Positions 36,696-46,768 of a stretch of DNA of 64,000 nt are shown in pieces. Below the pieces are notes generated by a model. The model made no database searches. It was not told where the DNA came from and saw nothing but the letters and a program-made list of their open reading frames with translations. The position numbers were made by a program, and so were the translations under genes. Position 1 is the stretch's first letter. Every line of letters starts with the position of its first letter. The DNA comes from Bifidobacterium sp. B4142 (GTDB lineage Bacteria > Actinomycetota > Actinomycetes > Actinomycetales > Bifidobacteriaceae), in assembly GCF_026537325.1 (NCBI RefSeq), contig NZ_JAFNMJ010000001.1, forward strand, positions 950,129 to 1,014,128, read 5' to 3'.

Positions 36696-38297
36696 TTACT
36701 CTTCGGCCACCAGATCCAGGTAGTCGTCGCTCCAGAGGTCCTCATCCCCGTCGGGCATGAGCAGTACCCGCTCAGGGTTGAGCGCCTTGACGGCCCCCTC
36801 GTCGTGGGTGACCAGCACGATGGCCCCCTTGTACTTGGCGATGGCCTTGAGTATCTCGTCGCGCGAAGCGGGGTCCAGGTTGTTGGTGGGCTCGTCCAGC
36901 AGCAGGACGTTGGCACGGCTGGTCACCAGGGTAGCCAGGGCCAGGCGGGTCTTCTCACCGCCCGAAAGCACCTTGGTGGGCTTCATGGCGTCGTCCCCTG
37001 AAAAGAGGAAGGTTCCCAGGATGGTCCGCGCCTGGGTGTTGTCCAGGTCCGGGGCCACATGCTGCAGGTTCTCCAGAACGGTGACATCGTTATCCAGGGT
37101 GTCGTGCTCCTGGGCGAAGTAGCCGATCTTGGCCCCATGCCCCAGGGTCACCTTGCCCGTGTCGGGCTGCTCGATGCCGGCCAGCAGGCGCAGCGTGGTG
37201 GTCTTGCCAGCGCCGTTGTACCCCAGGATGACCACCCGGGAGCCCTTGTCGATGGCCAGGTTGATGCCGGCGAAGACGATGTTGGAGCCGTAGGCCTTGG
37301 ACAGATCCTCGGCCATGATGGGCGTGCGGCCGCAAGGAGCAGGATCCGGGAAGCGCAGGTCAGCCACCTTCTCGGCCTTCTCCGCCTCCTGGGTGTCGGC
37401 CAGCAGGCGTTGGGCGCGGCGCATCATGTTCTGAGCGGCCACGGCCTTGGTGGCCTTGGCGTGCAGGCGAATGCCCTGCCGCATCAGACGGTCGGCCTTC
37501 TTCTCGGCCACCTCCCGCTCGCGGCGTCGGCGCTCCTCGTCCACCACCCGCTGGCGCAGGTAGGCCTTCCATCCCATGGTGTACATGTCGATGCAGGAAC
37601 GCTGGGCATCCAGGTGCCAGATGCGGTTGACGGTCTCGTCCAGCAGCTCGGTGGAGTGGGAGATGATCAGGAAGCCGCCCTCGAACCGGCGCAGGTATCC
37701 CTTGAGCCATTCGATGGAGTCGGCATCCAAATGGTTGGTGGGCTCGTCCAAAATCAGGGTGTCAGCGTCGGAGAAGAGGATTCTGGCCAGCTCGACCCGT
37801 CGGCGCTGACCGCCGGAGAGGGTGCCCAGTGCCTGCTGCAGGGTCTCCTGGCTCAGCCCCAGGCTCTCACCCATGACGATGGCCTGCGATTGGGCCGCAT
37901 AGCCCCCGGCATTCTCGAAGTCCTGTTGGGCCTTGTCGTAGCGCTTCATGGCCTTTTCCATGACCTTGGGATCGGGACTGGTCATCTCGGTCTCGGCCTT
38001 GCGCATCCGCTGGATGATGGATGCGATGTCTCTGGCGCTCATGACCCGGTCCAGGGCGCTCTGCTCGGAGTCACCTGCATGGGTGGACTGGGGCAGGTAT
38101 CCCAGCTGTCCGGTCACCCGCACCTTGCCGGCCGAGGGGAGCATGTCGCCGGTGATGACCCGGGTCAGCGTGGTCTTGCCTGCGCCGTTGCGGCCCACCA
38201 GGCCGATCCGGTCGCCCTTGGTCACGTGGAAGTCGGTGGCTTGCAGCAGTAGTCGGGCACCTATCCGGATCTCAAGTCCCTGCGCCTCAATAGCCAT
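36696..38297 (-). CDS. ABC-F family ATPase (ribosome-associated type)
   Basis: A 533-residue protein with two nucleotide-binding domains and no membrane segment. Domain 1 has Walker A GRNGAGKT (35-42), LSGGQRRRVELARIL and LILDEPTNHLD. A charged linker of about 80 residues (WKAYLRQRVVDEERRRRERE onward) separates it from domain 2, which has GYNGAGKT, LSGGEKTRLALATLV and LLLDEPTNNLD. ABC-F proteins act on the ribosomal E site in translation quality control or antibiotic protection. The linker gives no clear resistance-type assignment, so a housekeeping role is more likely. Confidence 0.9.
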   Translation of the reverse strand: MAIEAQGLEIRIGARLLLQATDFHVTKGDRIGLVGRNGAGKTTLTRVITGDMLPSAGKVRVTGQLGYLPQSTHAGDSEQSALDRVMSARDIASIIQRMRKAETEMTSPDPKVMEKAMKRYDKAQQDFENAGGYAAQSQAIVMGESLGLSQETLQQALGTLSGGQRRRVELARILFSDADTLILDEPTNHLDADSIEWLKGYLRRFEGGFLIISHSTELLDETVNRIWHLDAQRSCIDMYTMGWKAYLRQRVVDEERRRREREVAEKKADRLMRQGIRLHAKATKAVAAQNMMRRAQRLLADTQEAEKAEKVADLRFPDPAPCGRTPIMAEDLSKAYGSNIVFAGINLAIDKGSRVVILGYNGAGKTTTLRLLAGIEQPDTGKVTLGHGAKIGYFAQEHDTLDNDVTVLENLQHVAPDLDNTQARTILGTFLFSGDDAMKPTKVLSGGEKTRLALATLVTSRANVLLLDEPTNNLDPASRDEILKAIAKYKGAIVLVTHDEGAVKALNPERVLLMPDGDEDLWSDDYLDLVAEE

Positions 38298-38363
38298 GCC
38301 GCCTCCGACCCCACTTTCCTCATGGATTCAAAACTTGCAAGGAATCATGGTAGCAAGAAGCAA

Positions 38364-38393
38364 GCCCCGCCAGTGCGTCTCGGCTGACGGGGC
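38364..38393 (-). terminator. Hairpin after the TspO-like gene
   Basis: Positions 38364-38373 and 38384-38393 form a 10-bp stem with one mismatch (GCCCCG core) and a 10-nt loop. On the minus strand it lies 22 nt after the stop of the TspO-like gene and is followed by a T/C-rich stretch. It probably separates that gene from the ABC-F gene. Confidence 0.5.
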
Positions 38394-38414
38394 AATGGAT
38401 GCATCATGGATGGA

Positions 38415-39578
38415 TCAGCGGCGGACCACCCTGAACTTGTTCCAGGGGAAGTAGACCAGGAAGGCGCCTACGGCGGTCAGCGCGATGACCAGCACACCCA
38501 TGGCGGCCGCGAAGGAGAAGATCCTGATGCCGATGCCCAGGCAGGCCCAGATGACCACCAGGCCGAAGACCCAGTCCTTGCCATGCCTGTTCATCAGATA
38601 AGCGACGGCCAGGAGGGCGCCGACCACAATAATGGTGGCGAATCCCTGGACGGCACTGCCGACCTTGTGCCCGGCGACCACCATGTATCCGGCGTTGACC
38701 AGGGTGGCCACGCTCAGCCAGCTGGCGTAGATGGACAGGGGAATCCAGTCCAGGGCCTTGGCTGCGGTGGGGGTTCCGGCCTTGGTGGCGTCCCTGCGTA
38801 CCAGGGCGTAGAGCATCCAGGTCAGTACGGTCAGAATCAGGATGATGACCAGGGCCCAGAAGTTGCGTTCCATGTGCCACAGGGCCAGCCAGGCGATGTT
38901 CAGGCAGCAGGTGGCCACGAAGAGCAGTCCGCTCAGTGTAAAGGGCAGGAAGCCCAGACGTTTGCGGCTGGGACCTGCCAGGCAGAAGCGGAAGAGCCAG
39001 ATGGCCAGGGCGATGTAGATGACCCCCCAGATGGCGAAGACATAGCCGGCGGGCATGATCCACAGATCGACCTTGCGAGCCAGACCGCCCACGGTCGTGC
39101 CATTGAAATGGTAGACCTCCGCATAGCCGTTGAAGCCCACCATGGCCACCCAGGCCACCCACAGCAGGATGTCCTCGAAGAGCTTCCAGCCGCGTCCCTT
39201 GGAGGATTCCTGCTCCTTCTCAGGCTGACCCTGCCTTTTGGTCTGATTTGATTCCTGTGCTGCCTCAGTGCTGCTGTTATCAGAGTGTTTCTCGCCTCTA
39301 TTGGCGGTCTCATTGGCGCTGGTTTTTTCAGTCGATGACTTCTTCGACGAGTCACCAGACTGCTTGGCTGCGGCACTTGAAGACGATGAACCTGAGCTAG
39401 ACGAATTTGAAGTCGACGCACTAGAAGATGCTGAACTCTCATTCCTCGAACTCCGGGCTGCCGATGACGAGCCCGAGGTTGATTGGTTGCCCTGCATGGC
39501 AGGGGAGGTGCGCTTGGCCCTCTCGACCGGGTCCTCATCGTCGGTCCAGAGTCTGCGCGGATTGTCCTTGTCAGTCAT
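38415..39578 (-). CDS. TspO/MBR-like membrane protein with a serine-rich N-terminal tail
   Basis: A 387-residue protein. Residues 1 to about 130 are hydrophilic and very rich in Ser, Ala, Glu and Lys, including long serine runs near 35-75. From about 135 onward there are seven or eight hydrophobic segments. PAGYVFAIWGVIY, CCLNIAWLALW and tryptophan-rich helices recall the TspO/MBR (tryptophan-rich sensory) family in its long form. TspO proteins bind porphyrins and related ligands, but that has not been shown for this branch. The codons in the serine tail are visibly more A/T-rich than those of neighbouring genes. It is divergent from tag. Confidence 0.6.
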   Translation of the reverse strand: MTDKDNPRRLWTDDEDPVERAKRTSPAMQGNQSTSGSSSAARSSRNESSASSSASTSNSSSSGSSSSSAAAKQSGDSSKKSSTEKTSANETANRGEKHSDNSSTEAAQESNQTKRQGQPEKEQESSKGRGWKLFEDILLWVAWVAMVGFNGYAEVYHFNGTTVGGLARKVDLWIMPAGYVFAIWGVIYIALAIWLFRFCLAGPSRKRLGFLPFTLSGLLFVATCCLNIAWLALWHMERNFWALVIILILTVLTWMLYALVRRDATKAGTPTAAKALDWIPLSIYASWLSVATLVNAGYMVVAGHKVGSAVQGFATIIVVGALLAVAYLMNRHGKDWVFGLVVIWACLGIGIRIFSFAAAMGVLVIALTAVGAFLVYFPWNKFRVVRR

Positions 39579-39763
39579 GGCACATGCTTCCTCTCCTTGC
39601 CGGTCGCAACCATACTGCCGCCATGGGGATGGCCCCGGGCATGGGCCCGACCGGCCTCTATTCCAACTTTAAAGCGGCCCGCCTGGCTCAGTGGTATTGA
39701 CCACCCGGTCTGGGTGACCGCCGGTGCTAGCCTGAAGCCAAATACTGGAGAGGGGAGTGTGAA

Positions 39764-40366
39764 GTGGCCGAACCTTTATATCGATGCGACTGGGCTCGGG
39801 TGGACGATCCGCTCATGCGCAGCTACCACGACCACGAGTGGGGCCGCCCCCTGCACGGTTCCCAGAGGCTCTTCGCCATGCTCTCCCTGGAGATATTCCA
39901 GTGCGGGCTCAGCTGGCAGCTGGTCCTGCACCGTCGCCAGGCCCTCTTCAAGGATTTCGAGAAGTTCGATATCCAAGCGGTCGCTGCTTTCGACGCCGAC
40001 CGCATAGACCGACTCATGGCCGACCCGGCCATCATCCGCAATAGACGAAAAATCGAAGCCACGGTCGCCAATGCCGCCCTGATCGCCCGCCAATTTCCCG
40101 GGGAGGCATTCGACCGCTACTGCTGGTCCTTCACCGGCGGGCTGACCATCAACCACGACTACCCGGACGATCCGTCCATACCGCGCTACGACCACCTGTC
40201 GGCCATCGTCTGCAAGGATATGCGCGACCTGGGTCTGCGATTCCTTGGACCGGTGACCGTCCACTCCTTCCTGCAGGCGGCCGGCATGATCAACGACCAC
40301 CAGCACGACTGTTTCCTCAACGGCTGCAGCCTCCCGACCCTGGATCCGCCCGCCCCGACCATCTAA
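39764..40366 (+). CDS. tag: DNA-3-methyladenine glycosylase I
   Basis: A 200-residue base-excision enzyme removing 3-methyladenine. The N-terminal RCDWARVDDPLMRSYHDHEWG contains the zinc cysteine, the histidine pair and the catalytic glutamate of Tag; LSLEIFQCGLSWQLVL, IIRNRRKIEA and the C-terminal INDHQHDC complete the pattern. The start is GTG at 39764 behind AGGGGAG. It lies just upstream of uvrA but ends before the SOS box, so it is not under that operator. Confidence 0.93.
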   Translation: MAEPLYRCDWARVDDPLMRSYHDHEWGRPLHGSQRLFAMLSLEIFQCGLSWQLVLHRRQALFKDFEKFDIQAVAAFDADRIDRLMADPAIIRNRRKIEATVANAALIARQFPGEAFDRYCWSFTGGLTINHDYPDDPSIPRYDHLSAIVCKDMRDLGLRFLGPVTVHSFLQAAGMINDHQHDCFLNGCSLPTLDPPAPTI

Positions 40367-40373
40367 GCCATCA

Positions 40374-40389
40374 TCGAACACCTGTTCGA
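40374..40389. promoter_or_regulatory. SOS box (LexA operator) upstream of uvrA
   Basis: TCGAAC-ACCT-GTTCGA is a perfect 6-bp inverted repeat with a 4-nt spacer, matching the Gram-positive/actinobacterial LexA consensus (GAAC-N4-GTTC). It lies 82 nt before the chosen uvrA start, just upstream of a TAGTAT sequence (40406-40411) that could be the -10. DNA damage should therefore induce uvrA and the overlapping uvrC. Confidence 0.88.
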
Positions 40390-40471
40390 ATTATTCGGCC
40401 CCGGCGATAGTATGGTCAGGCTTTGGCCTCAGCCTTGGCCATGGGTCTTCAGGGAAGCGGATGGGAAGCAC

Positions 40472-43450
40472 GTGAAGCAGCAGAACAAGCCTAAGTCGAC
40501 AGTGGACGCGGCCATCGAAAACCCGCGCATGATCGAATCCAAGGGGTCCCTGGTGGCGGACCTGTCCATGGTGCCCAACGACCGCAAGATCGTCATCCAG
40601 GGCGCCCGGGCCCACAACCTCAAGAATGTCAACCTGTCCATACCCCGCAACCGGATGGTGGTCTTCACCGGCCTGTCAGGCTCCGGCAAGTCCTCCCTGG
40701 CCTTCGACACCCTCTTCGCCGAGGGTCAGCGCCGCTACGTGGAGTCCCTCTCCGCCTATGCCCGCCAGTTCCTGGGCCAGATGGACAAGCCCGACGTGGA
40801 CTTCATCGAGGGCCTGAGCCCGGCCGTCTCCATCGACCAGAAGACCACCAACCGCAACCCCCGGTCCACCGTGGGCACCATCACCGAGGTCTACGACTAC
40901 CTGCGCCTGCTCTTCGCCAGGACCGGCATTCCCCACTGCCCGGTCTGCGGGGCCGAGGTGCGCGCCCAGTCGCCGCAGCAGATTGTCGACACCCTCATGT
41001 CCAGGCCGGAGGGGACCCGCTTCCAGCTGCTGGCCCCCATCGTCAAGGGCCGCAAGGGCGAGTTCGTGGAGACCCTGGAGCTCCTGCGCTCCGACGGCTA
41101 CTCCCGGGCCATCATCGACGGGGACATGCACCAGCTGTCCGACTCCATCAAGCTGACCAAGCAGAAGAAGCACACCATCGAGGTGGTGGTGGACCGGCTG
41201 GTCATCCGCGAGGGCATGCGCCAGCGGCTGACCGACTCCGTGGAGACCGCCCTGCGCTTGGCCAAGGGCACCGTGGTGGCCGACTTCGTGGATCTGGATG
41301 CCAAGGACCCCGAGCGTCGCCAGCCCTTCTCCGAGAAGCGGTCCTGCCCCAACGGCCACGAGCTGGAGCTGGACGAGATCGAACCCAGGACCTTCTCCTT
41401 CAACGCCCCCTACGGAGCCTGCCCAGCCTGCACCGGTCTGGGATTCAACCTGGAGATCGACCCCGAGCTGGTGGTGCCCGACCCGGAGAAGAGCCTCAAG
41501 GACGGGGCCGTGGAGCCCTGGAGCGGCACCAAGAGCCAGCAGCGCTTCTATGGCCACCTGCTGGACGGTTTGGCCAAGGAGATGGGCTTCTCCACCTCGA
41601 CCCCCTGGAAGGATCTGCCCGAGGAGGTCCGTCACGCCGTCATGTACGGGCACGACTTCAAGGTGGACGTCTCCTACCGGAACCGCTGGGGCCGCCTGCG
41701 CGAGTACACCACCGGGTTCGAGGGCGTGGTCCGCACCCTGATGCGTCGCCACGACGAGACCGACTCGCAGCCCATGAAGCAGTACTACGAGTCCTACATG
41801 CGCGAGGTGCCCTGCCAGGTCTGCCAGGGCAAGCGCCTGAAGCCAGAAGTCCTGGCCGTTACTGTTGACGGCCTGTCCATCGCCCAGGTCTGCGACATGG
41901 CCGTGTCCGCCAGCCTGAAGTGGATTGAGGGCCTGCATATGGAGGGCGCCCAGGCCAAGATCGCCGGGGAGGTCCTCAAGGAGATTCGTGCCCGTCTGCG
42001 CTTCCTCAACGACGTGGGCCTGAACTATCTGACCCTTTCCAGGGCTGCAGCCACCCTCTCCGGCGGCGAGGCCCAGCGCATTCGTCTGGCCACTCAGATT
42101 GGCTCCGGCTTGGTGGGCGTCATGTATGTGCTGGACGAGCCCTCCATCGGCCTGCACCAGCGGGACAACGACCGGCTGATCAAGACCCTGCAGCGGCTGC
42201 GCGACCTGGGCAACACCCTGATTGTGGTCGAACACGACGAGGACACCATCCGCCAGGCAGACTGGCTGGTCGACATCGGCCCGGGGGCCGGCGAGCATGG
42301 CGGGGAGGTCATCTTCTCTGGGCGTTCGCAGGACCTGGTCAAGGCCTCCCGCTCCATCACCGCCGACTACCTCGCCGGACGCCGGTCCATCGAGGTGCCT
42401 AAACGCCGCCGCAAGACCAACAGGACCCGCCAACTGACCGTGGTGGGGGCACGCGAGAACAACCTGAAGAACCTCAAGGTCTCCTTCCCGCTGGGGGTCA
42501 TGACCCTGGTCACCGGCGTCTCCGGCTCCGGCAAGTCCACCCTGGTCAACTCCATCCTCTATCCGGTGCTGGCCGACCAGCTCAACAACGCCCGCATCGT
42601 GCCCGGCAAGCACACCAGGGTGGAGGGCGTGGACCAGGTGCGCAAGGTCATCCACGTGGATCAGAACCCCATCGGCCGCACCCCGCGCTCCAACCCGGCC
42701 ACCTACACCGGCGTCTGGGACAAGATCCGCCAGCTTTTCGCCAAGACCCCCGAGGCCCAGGTGCGCGGCTACGGGCCAGGCCGATTCTCCTTCAACGTCA
42801 AGGGCGGCCGCTGTGAGACCTGCCACGGTGACGGAACCATCAAGATCGAGATGAACTTCCTGCCCGACGTCTACGTCCAGTGCGAGACCTGCCACGGCAA
42901 GCGCTACAACAGGGAGACCCTTGAGGTCACCTATAATGGCAAGACCGTCTCGGATGTGCTGGACATGCCCATCGAGGAGGCCGCCCACTTCTTCAAGGCC
43001 TATCCCTCCATCGCCCGCTACCTGGACACCCTGGTAGACGTGGGCCTGGGCTACATCCGCCTGGGCCAGCCGGCTCCCACCCTGTCCGGAGGCGAGTCCC
43101 AGAGAGTCAAGCTGGCCACCGAGCTGCAGCGGCGCTCCGACGGCAAGACCGTCTACATCCTGGACGAGCCCACCACGGGCCTGCACTTCGAGGATGTCCG
43201 CAAGCTGCTCAAGGTCCTGCACGGCCTGGTCGACAAGGGCAACACGGTCATCGTCATCGAACACAACCTGGATGTGATCAAGACCGCCGACTGGATCATC
43301 GACCTGGGACCCGAGGGCGGCGACGGCGGTGGCACCGTGGTGGCCCAGGGCACCCCTGAGCAGGTGGCCGCCAATCCGAACAGCTGGACCGGCAAGTACT
43401 TGAAGCCCATGCTGGATCCCGCCAAGGTAGCCAAGGCCACCCGATCATGA
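40472..43450 (+). CDS. uvrA: Excinuclease ABC subunit A
   Basis: A DNA-damage recognition ATPase of about 992 residues. It has two ABC modules: GLSGSGKSS with [12 protein letters not shown] in the first, and GVSGSGKST with [12 protein letters not shown] in the second. Zinc-finger cysteines are seen in [16 protein letters not shown] and [15 protein letters not shown]. The start is uncertain: the frame is open from 40412, but a candidate -10 overlaps that codon, so the GTG at 40472 is chosen; an ATG at 40529 would still include the conserved core. An SOS box precedes it, and the stop overlaps uvrC by 4 nt. Confidence 0.95.
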   Translation: MKQQNKPKSTVDAAIENPRMIESKGSLVADLSMVPNDRKIVIQGARAHNLKNVNLSIPRNRMVVFTGLSGSGKSSLAFDTLFAEGQRRYVESLSAYARQFLGQMDKPDVDFIEGLSPAVSIDQKTTNRNPRSTVGTITEVYDYLRLLFARTGIPHCPVCGAEVRAQSPQQIVDTLMSRPEGTRFQLLAPIVKGRKGEFVETLELLRSDGYSRAIIDGDMHQLSDSIKLTKQKKHTIEVVVDRLVIREGMRQRLTDSVETALRLAKGTVVADFVDLDAKDPERRQPFSEKRSCPNGHELELDEIEPRTFSFNAPYGACPACTGLGFNLEIDPELVVPDPEKSLKDGAVEPWSGTKSQQRFYGHLLDGLAKEMGFSTSTPWKDLPEEVRHAVMYGHDFKVDVSYRNRWGRLREYTTGFEGVVRTLMRRHDETDSQPMKQYYESYMREVPCQVCQGKRLKPEVLAVTVDGLSIAQVCDMAVSASLKWIEGLHMEGAQAKIAGEVLKEIRARLRFLNDVGLNYLTLSRAAATLSGGEAQRIRLATQIGSGLVGVMYVLDEPSIGLHQRDNDRLIKTLQRLRDLGNTLIVVEHDEDTIRQADWLVDIGPGAGEHGGEVIFSGRSQDLVKASRSITADYLAGRRSIEVPKRRRKTNRTRQLTVVGARENNLKNLKVSFPLGVMTLVTGVSGSGKSTLVNSILYPVLADQLNNARIVPGKHTRVEGVDQVRKVIHVDQNPIGRTPRSNPATYTGVWDKIRQLFAKTPEAQVRGYGPGRFSFNVKGGRCETCHGDGTIKIEMNFLPDVYVQCETCHGKRYNRETLEVTYNGKTVSDVLDMPIEEAAHFFKAYPSIARYLDTLVDVGLGYIRLGQPAPTLSGGESQRVKLATELQRRSDGKTVYILDEPTTGLHFEDVRKLLKVLHGLVDKGNTVIVIEHNLDVIKTADWIIDLGPEGGDGGGTVVAQGTPEQVAANPNSWTGKYLKPMLDPAKVAKATRS

Positions 43451-45747
43451 CCCGTAGCTGCTTCGAGCGGCACACGCCGCAGGTATGGCGACGCACCGCC
43501 CAAGCCCTGGAGGAGGAGTCCGCCACCGGCACCACGACAGGCGTCAACAAGAACGGCGCACCCCTGCTGGGCGACAGCCGGGACCTCTTCCGTCCCAAGA
43601 CCTCGGACATTCCCACTCAGCCGGGGGTCTACAAGTGGCGGGACGGCGACGGCCGGGTCATCTACGTGGGCAAGGCCAAGAACCTGCGCAACCGTCTGAC
43701 CAACTACTTCCAGCCCCTGGAGAACCTGCACCCGCGCACCCAGACCATGGTGCTGACGGCCCGGAGCCTGGAGTGGACCGTGGTGGGTACCGACCTGGAG
43801 TCCCTGACCCTGGAATACACCTGGATCAAGGAGTTCGATCCCCGCTTCAACGTCAAGCTGCGGGACGACAAGACCTACCCCTACCTGGCTGTATCCGTGG
43901 GGGAGGAGTTCCCCCGGGTATGGATGACCCGCGTGCGCAAACGGCACGACACCCGCTACTTCGGCCCCTATGCCAAGGTCTGGGACATGAAGCACACCCT
44001 GGATGCCCTGCTCAAGACCTACCCGGTGCGTACCTGCACCCCTGGCGTCTTCCGCAAGGCCAAGCTCAGCGGCCGTCCCTGCCTGCTGGCCTCCATCGGC
44101 AAGTGCTCGGCCCCCTGTGTGGGCCGGATCAGCGCCAGCGACCATCGTCGTCTGTGTACGGAGCTGACCGGGGTCATCACCGGCAGGCTGGGCAAGAGCT
44201 ACCGGGCCGGACTGACCAGGAGCATGCAGAAGGCCAGCGAGGATCTGGACTTCGAGAAGGCCGCCCGCCTGCGCGACCAGATCGCCATGCTGGACACGGT
44301 CATCGAGCAGAATGCCGTGGCCTTCGCCTCCAACGTGGATGTGGACGTCTTTGGCGTGGCCTCGGACGAACTGGAGGCCTCGGTCCACGCCTTCTTCGTG
44401 CGCTCAGGGGCCATCCGCGGCGAACGCAACTGGAGCGTGGAGCGGGTCGAGGACGTCTCCGACAGCGAGCTGATCAGCGACCTCTTGGTGCAGGTCTACT
44501 CGGACCTGATGAATGAGAACGATAGCGAGCTGCACAAGCTGCCCGGAGAGTCGGATACCCCTGTCTCCATCAGCCAGGACCGGGATGCCATGGGCTCCAC
44601 CCAGAAGGTCACAGCTCTGGATGCCGAGGCCCGGGCCAAGGCCACCAGGAGCCGGCACCGCCATCAGGATCAGACCGGACGTGCCGACCTGCTGGCCCCC
44701 ATCTCGCCGGTGCCTCCCGAGGTCATTGTTCCCATCCAGCCGGATCGGACCGGTGACCTGCAGGAGTGGCTGCGGGAGCTGCGCGGATCCGCAGTGATCA
44801 TCCGTGTAGCCAGCCGGGGCGAAAAGAAGTCCTTGATGGACCGGGCCAACGCCAACGCCCGCCAGGCCCTCCAGCGCAGCAAGCTCAGCCGCATGAGCGA
44901 CATGGGCACCCGCACCCAGGCCATGAACGACGTGGCCAAGGCCCTTGGGCTGGACCGTGCCCCGCTGCGCATCGAGTGCTACGACATCTCCAACACCGTG
45001 GGCGGCCAGTTCCAGGTGGCCTCCATGGTGGTCTTCGAGGATGCTGTCCCCAAGAAGTCCGAGTACCGCCGGTTCGCCATCCGCGGTGAGGACGGCAAGG
45101 GCGCCGTGGACGATATGAGCGCCATCTACGAGACCCTGACCCGGCGCTTCCGTCACGGTAACATCGCCGGCGACAGCGGCGACAGCATGGAGGCCGAGCG
45201 AAAGGCCAGCGACAAGGCACCCGAATTGGTGGAGCAGGAGGAGGGGGCCATCGTCCAGCAGAACACCGCCGCCCGCCACTTCGCCTACAAGCCCAACCTG
45301 GTCGTGGTCGATGGCGGCAAACCCCAGGTGACAGCTGCGGCCCGGGCCCTGCACGACTGTGGTGTGGACGATGTGGCCCTGTGCGGGCTGGCCAAGCGCC
45401 TGGAGGAGGTCTGGGTGCCTGACGACGACTATCCCATCATCCTCAAGCGCCAGTCCGAGGGCATGTACCTACTGCAGCGGGTGCGCGACGAATCCCACCG
45501 GTTCGCTATCACCTACCACCGGCAGACCCGGCGCAAGGGTGCCCTCCGGTCGGCCCTGGATGAGATTCCGGGCATCGGCCCCGCCTATCAGAAGAAGCTG
45601 CTCAATCATTTTGGGTCGGTCAAGCGCATGCGTCAGGCCTCCCAGGAGGAGCTGGAGGCCGTCAAGGGCATCGGCTCAGCCAAGGCCGAGGCCATCTACC
45701 AGGCCCTCCACAGTGACCAAGATCAGACCGGGGACAGCCAGCGATAA
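43447..45747 (+). CDS. uvrC: Excinuclease ABC subunit C
   Basis: A 766-residue protein, longer than the usual 600-620. The GIY-YIG nuclease is at the N-terminus ([25 protein letters not shown]), the UVR motif at about 255-290, the RNase H-like endonuclease domain after 480 ([16 protein letters not shown]), and helix-hairpin-helix motifs at the end ([24 protein letters not shown]). Extra length comes from hydrophilic insertions near 355-430 and 570-610. It cuts both sides of a lesion together with UvrA and UvrB. The ATG overlaps the uvrA stop. Confidence 0.95.
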   Translation: MTRSCFERHTPQVWRRTAQALEEESATGTTTGVNKNGAPLLGDSRDLFRPKTSDIPTQPGVYKWRDGDGRVIYVGKAKNLRNRLTNYFQPLENLHPRTQTMVLTARSLEWTVVGTDLESLTLEYTWIKEFDPRFNVKLRDDKTYPYLAVSVGEEFPRVWMTRVRKRHDTRYFGPYAKVWDMKHTLDALLKTYPVRTCTPGVFRKAKLSGRPCLLASIGKCSAPCVGRISASDHRRLCTELTGVITGRLGKSYRAGLTRSMQKASEDLDFEKAARLRDQIAMLDTVIEQNAVAFASNVDVDVFGVASDELEASVHAFFVRSGAIRGERNWSVERVEDVSDSELISDLLVQVYSDLMNENDSELHKLPGESDTPVSISQDRDAMGSTQKVTALDAEARAKATRSRHRHQDQTGRADLLAPISPVPPEVIVPIQPDRTGDLQEWLRELRGSAVIIRVASRGEKKSLMDRANANARQALQRSKLSRMSDMGTRTQAMNDVAKALGLDRAPLRIECYDISNTVGGQFQVASMVVFEDAVPKKSEYRRFAIRGEDGKGAVDDMSAIYETLTRRFRHGNIAGDSGDSMEAERKASDKAPELVEQEEGAIVQQNTAARHFAYKPNLVVVDGGKPQVTAAARALHDCGVDDVALCGLAKRLEEVWVPDDDYPIILKRQSEGMYLLQRVRDESHRFAITYHRQTRRKGALRSALDEIPGIGPAYQKKLLNHFGSVKRMRQASQEELEAVKGIGSAKAEAIYQALHSDQDQTGDSQR

Positions 45748-45808
45748 AATGGCTCAGAAGGCTGGCAGAAGGCCATGCCCTGATCTTGATTGGTGCGTGA
45801 TTGCGGAT

Positions 45809-46768
45809 ATGAATGGACCTGATCGTCGTTGTGCCGTCCTGGGCGACCCCATCAGCCATTCCCTTTCACCCCTCCTGCATCGCTCAGCCTATGCCGCACT
45901 GGGCCTGGACGGCTGGCGTTACGACCGTGTGCGCATGGACGCCGATGGTCTGGCGGACTTTATCCACGGCCTTGACCCGTCCTGGGCCGGTCTCAGCCTG
46001 ACCATGCCCTTGAAGAGTGCCGTTGGCCCCTTGGGAGATTTTTGTGACTGCTGGTCTAAGACCCTGGGAGTGGCCAACACAGCAGTCTTTGCACAGGGCG
46101 GCCCAGCCAAGGGTCTGTCCCTGTACAACACCGACGTGGAGGGAATCGTGGCAGCTCTGCTGGAGGCTGCCGACCGTTGCAGGGCTGACGAAGATCCTCA
46201 CGATCTGACCGCCCTGCTTGAGGCAGCCGGTCAGGGACGGCAAGACCGGCTTCCCGACCAACCGTATGGGGGAGCGAGATCCCTGGTCATCGGCAACGGG
46301 AACACCGCCGAGTCCGCCTTCTGTGCCTTGAAGGTGCTAGGAGTTGAGCGTGTGGACCTGCTGGCCCGCAGCCCGGAGCACTGTGACCACATGCTGGACC
46401 TTGCCTCCCGGCTGGGTCTGCCCGAGCCAACCGTCACCGCCATGGACGAGACAGAGGCAGCCGAAAGGGCCCTGACCAGGGCCGATATTGTCGTCTCCAC
46501 CCTGCCTTCGGGTGCAGCTGACCACCTAGCTGATCTGATCAGTACCGCTGATGACGACGGGCGCTTGGGCCCAGTCCTACTGGATGTGGTCTATGATCCC
46601 CGGCCCACTCCGCTCATGAAGGCTTTCCGCCGCCAGCCAGGTGCACGGACCATCAGCGGCGAACGAATGCTGCTCTATCAAGCCGTGCGTCAGGTGGCGC
46701 TGATGACCGGCCGACCCCTGGCCGCTGTTCCGGTGGCCGCCATGGACCGAGCCTTGAGGGAGGCATGA
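45809..46768 (+). CDS. aroE: Shikimate dehydrogenase
   Basis: A 319-residue protein reducing 3-dehydroshikimate to shikimate. The N-terminal VLGDPISHSLSPLLH and LTMPLK (with the catalytic lysine) bind shikimate; the NADP domain has VIGNGNTAESAF. The glycine-rich loop normally reads GAGG and here is GNGN. ATG at 45809 gives the usual family N-terminus; an in-frame ATG at 45749, 1 nt after the uvrC stop, is a serious alternative because neither has a strong ribosome binding site. The stop overlaps rapZ by 4 nt. The product is longer than E. coli AroE (272), with an insertion around 125-145. Confidence 0.9.
   Translation: MNGPDRRCAVLGDPISHSLSPLLHRSAYAALGLDGWRYDRVRMDADGLADFIHGLDPSWAGLSLTMPLKSAVGPLGDFCDCWSKTLGVANTAVFAQGGPAKGLSLYNTDVEGIVAALLEAADRCRADEDPHDLTALLEAAGQGRQDRLPDQPYGGARSLVIGNGNTAESAFCALKVLGVERVDLLARSPEHCDHMLDLASRLGLPEPTVTAMDETEAAERALTRADIVVSTLPSGAADHLADLISTADDDGRLGPVLLDVVYDPRPTPLMKAFRRQPGARTISGERMLLYQAVRQVALMTGRPLAAVPVAAMDRALREA

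Noticed and set aside
39676-39735. tRNA-like stretch containing GGCTCAGTGGTA
   Set aside because: It resembles a D-arm, but no T-arm TTCGA, anticodon stem or paired acceptor ends can be formed.
40412-40471. Upstream extension of uvrA from the ATG at 40412
   Set aside because: A TAGTAT -10 candidate overlaps that codon and the translated segment (rich in Trp and Pro) is not conserved-looking; the GTG at 40472 is preferred, though not proven.
40676-43264. 862-residue open frame on the minus strand opposite uvrA
   Set aside because: It mirrors the uvrA codons, has no recognizable domain or ribosome binding site, and is typical antisense openness of high-GC genes.
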